NCBI RefSeq assembly: GCF_029223545.1
Contig: NZ_CP097870.1
Coordinates: 1,116,001 to 1,180,000, forward strand
Length of the DNA: 64,000 nt
Direction of reading: 5' to 3'
DNA from: Thauera sp. GDN1
Lineage (GTDB): Bacteria > Pseudomonadota > Gammaproteobacteria > Burkholderiales > Rhodocyclaceae
Below the pieces are notes generated by a model. It did no database searches. It was not told the DNA's origin and worked only from the letters and a program-made list of their open reading frames with translations. Position 1 is the stretch's first letter. Every line of letters begins with the position of its first letter. This document shows, piece after piece, positions 62,672 to 64,000 of the stretch. A program made the position numbers and the translations under genes.

Positions 62672-64000
62672 ATGGCTCCCCGTATGGCTCCAAACACGCG
62701 CATTCGTCTGATTCCGCTGCTGTTGCTCTGCATGTCGGGCGCGAGTCTCGCCGAATCCCTGCCGCCGCTGAAGGTGGCGCCGGATCTGCTGCGTGGCGTG
62801 CGACCCGCGGCGGTGCAGGCGCCGGAATCCGGTGTTTCGACCCCGGCAGCAGAGGAACCCGCGGCGGGGGAAGGGGCCGTGGCAGCGGGCGAGGCGCTTG
62901 ATCCCACGGCGGCGAAGGCGCCGGCCGCCCCGGTCCTGCCGGCGGCGACCACGCCCCGTGCGCCGATCGAGGAGCGCGCCGTGCCGGCCGACGAGCCCGC
63001 AGCTGCAGCCGAGGCGGCGACCGCCGTCCCCGCACCGAAATCGGCGGCCGATACCCAGCAGCGTGAGCAGTCCTCGGCCACGCCAGCGGCACCCGCATCG
63101 GCGGCCGACACCCCGGTGTCTCGGGCCCCGCGGGATGCGCAGGCTTCGGCAGCGCCGCTGCCGGTCGGCACCACGGCCATCACCGCACTGCGCATCCACG
63201 GTTCGCGCGGCATCGAACTCGTCGCCGAGGGCGAGGCGGAGCTGCAGCGTGACGACACCGTGCTGACCGCCGACAAGGTCACCTATCGCGAGCCGACCGA
63301 CGAGGCCGTCGCCGAGGGCAACGTCGTACTCAGCCGTGGCAGCGACACCATCAAGGGACCGCAGGCGACCCTGGTCGTCGGAGACCGCACCGGGCAATTC
63401 GAGTCGCCGCGTTACCAGCTTTCGCGTGCGCGCGGCCCTGCGCTGGCCGGTGATGCGCCGCGCTCGGTGTCCGGCAGCGGCGAGGCCGATGTGCTCAAGC
63501 TCGAGGGCGAGAACCAGTACCGCCTGAAGAACGCCACGTGGACGACCTGCAGCCCGACCGACCCCGACTGGTACATCAAGGCGCGCGACCTGGAGCTCGA
63601 CTACGACCGCGAGGTCGGTACCGCGCGCGGCGGCTCGATCGTGTTCATGGACACGCCGCTGTTCTGGATGCCGTGGATCGAGTTCCCGCTCAATGGCCAG
63701 CGCCAGTCAGGACTGCTGCCACCGACCTTCGGCTCCTCGAACAAGACCGGCGTCGATTTCACCCAGCCCTACTACTGGAACATCGCGCCCAACTACGACG
63801 CGACCATCGCACCGCGCATCATGAGCCGGCGTGGCCTTCAGGTCGGTGGCGAGTTCCGCTACCTGGGAGCGGACTACCAGGGCACGACCCGCGTCGAATG
63901 GATGCCGGAAGACCGGGTGACGGGCGAGGAGCGCCGCCTCGGCTCGATCCAGCACCAGCATCGCTTCGCGCCCAACCTGTACGGTACGCTGGACCTGAAC
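62672..64000 (+). CDS. lptD: LPS-assembly outer-membrane protein LptD, 5' part (gene continues past window)
   Basis: The 443 codons present belong to LptD, the outer-membrane translocon that inserts lipopolysaccharide with LptE. A signal peptide (IRLIPLLLLCMSGASLA) precedes an unusual Ala/Pro-rich stretch of about 130 residues. The OstA-like jelly-roll domain follows (LRIHGSRGIELVAEGEAEL, NVVLSRGSDTIKGPQATLVVG) and barrel strands begin (NKTGVDFTQPYYWN). Cys293 in WTTCSPTDPDWY matches a conserved Cys; the N-terminal Cys of E. coli is missing. The frame was found by translating from the ATG at 62672. Divergent from amgK. Confidence 0.93.
   Translation, partial: MAPRMAPNTRIRLIPLLLLCMSGASLAESLPPLKVAPDLLRGVRPAAVQAPESGVSTPAAEEPAAGEGAVAAGEALDPTAAKAPAAPVLPAATTPRAPIEERAVPADEPAAAAEAATAVPAPKSAADTQQREQSSATPAAPASAADTPVSRAPRDAQASAAPLPVGTTAITALRIHGSRGIELVAEGEAELQRDDTVLTADKVTYREPTDEAVAEGNVVLSRGSDTIKGPQATLVVGDRTGQFESPRYQLSRARGPALAGDAPRSVSGSGEADVLKLEGENQYRLKNATWTTCSPTDPDWYIKARDLELDYDREVGTARGGSIVFMDTPLFWMPWIEFPLNGQRQSGLLPPTFGSSNKTGVDFTQPYYWNIAPNYDATIAPRIMSRRGLQVGGEFRYLGADYQGTTRVEWMPEDRVTGEERRLGSIQHQHRFAPNLYGTLDLN

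Overview
This is a GC-rich chromosomal window with dense, housekeeping-type gene content. It fits a betaproteobacterium of the Rhodocyclales, in the Thauera/Azoarcus/Aromatoleum neighbourhood. The grounds are the petBC-sspAB order, the dusB-fis-purH-purD-hemF run, hemCDXY near argH and an AlgR-type regulator, groESL under a CIRCE operator, amgK-murU divergent from lptD, and an HprK-related/PqqD cassette. The assignment rests on gene content and order, not on a database search. No rRNA, CRISPR array, insertion sequence or prophage was seen.

Layout. 1-7 kb: end of cytochrome b (petB), cytochrome c1 (petC), sspA, sspB, a bacteriohemerythrin, a convergent DadA-like oxidase, fbp and tamA. 7-12.5 kb: pncA-pncB (NAD salvage) on the minus strand, divergent from a tightly coupled plus-strand set of two phosphoribosyltransferases, archease and the RNA ligase RtcB. 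12.5-17 kb (minus): a glycine-zipper protein, a Lon-family AAA protease and a secreted glycosidase-like protein. 17-25.6 kb: one 2,859-residue LapA-like RTX adhesin with three 303-bp repeats and eight 510-bp repeats. 25.6-30.5 kb: groES-groEL with promoter, CIRCE and terminator, a two-component pair, and tRNA-Phe. 30.6-34.4 kb: hemA, prfA, prmC, grxD. 34.4-37.2 kb (minus): a four-gene coupled cassette of a Tat-signal protein, a PqqD-like protein, an HPr-kinase-like protein and a nucleotidyltransferase. 37.4-48.6 kb: fructosamine-kinase-like protein, argH, an AlgR-type regulator, ppc, a thioredoxin-fold protein, then hemC-hemD-hemX-hemY. 48.6-53.8 kb (minus): dusB-fis-purH-purD-hemF. 54-58 kb: a trans-sulfuration-type enzyme and the methionine transporter metNIQ. 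58-64 kb: a Ubi-type monooxygenase, pepP, murU and amgK (minus), then lptD (plus, cut by the window end).

How the genes work together. Several haem/tetrapyrrole genes (hemA, hemC, hemD, hemX, hemY, hemF) sit among respiratory genes (cytochrome bc1, a ubiquinone-type hydroxylase). Peptidoglycan recycling (amgK, murU) adjoins LPS export (lptD). RNA repair (archease, RtcB) is translationally coupled to two nucleotide-salvage-type enzymes.

The best candidate for an undescribed system is the 34.4-37.2 kb cassette. A twin-arginine protein, a PqqD-like peptide-recognition protein, an HPr-kinase-like enzyme and a family-5-type nucleotidyltransferase are arranged with overlapping or near-touching reading frames. 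This looks like a peptide or protein modification pathway whose substrate may be the Tat-signal protein. Other items worth a second look are the higher-order structure of the adhesin repeats and a roughly 190-bp imperfect palindrome downstream of the trans-sulfuration-type gene.
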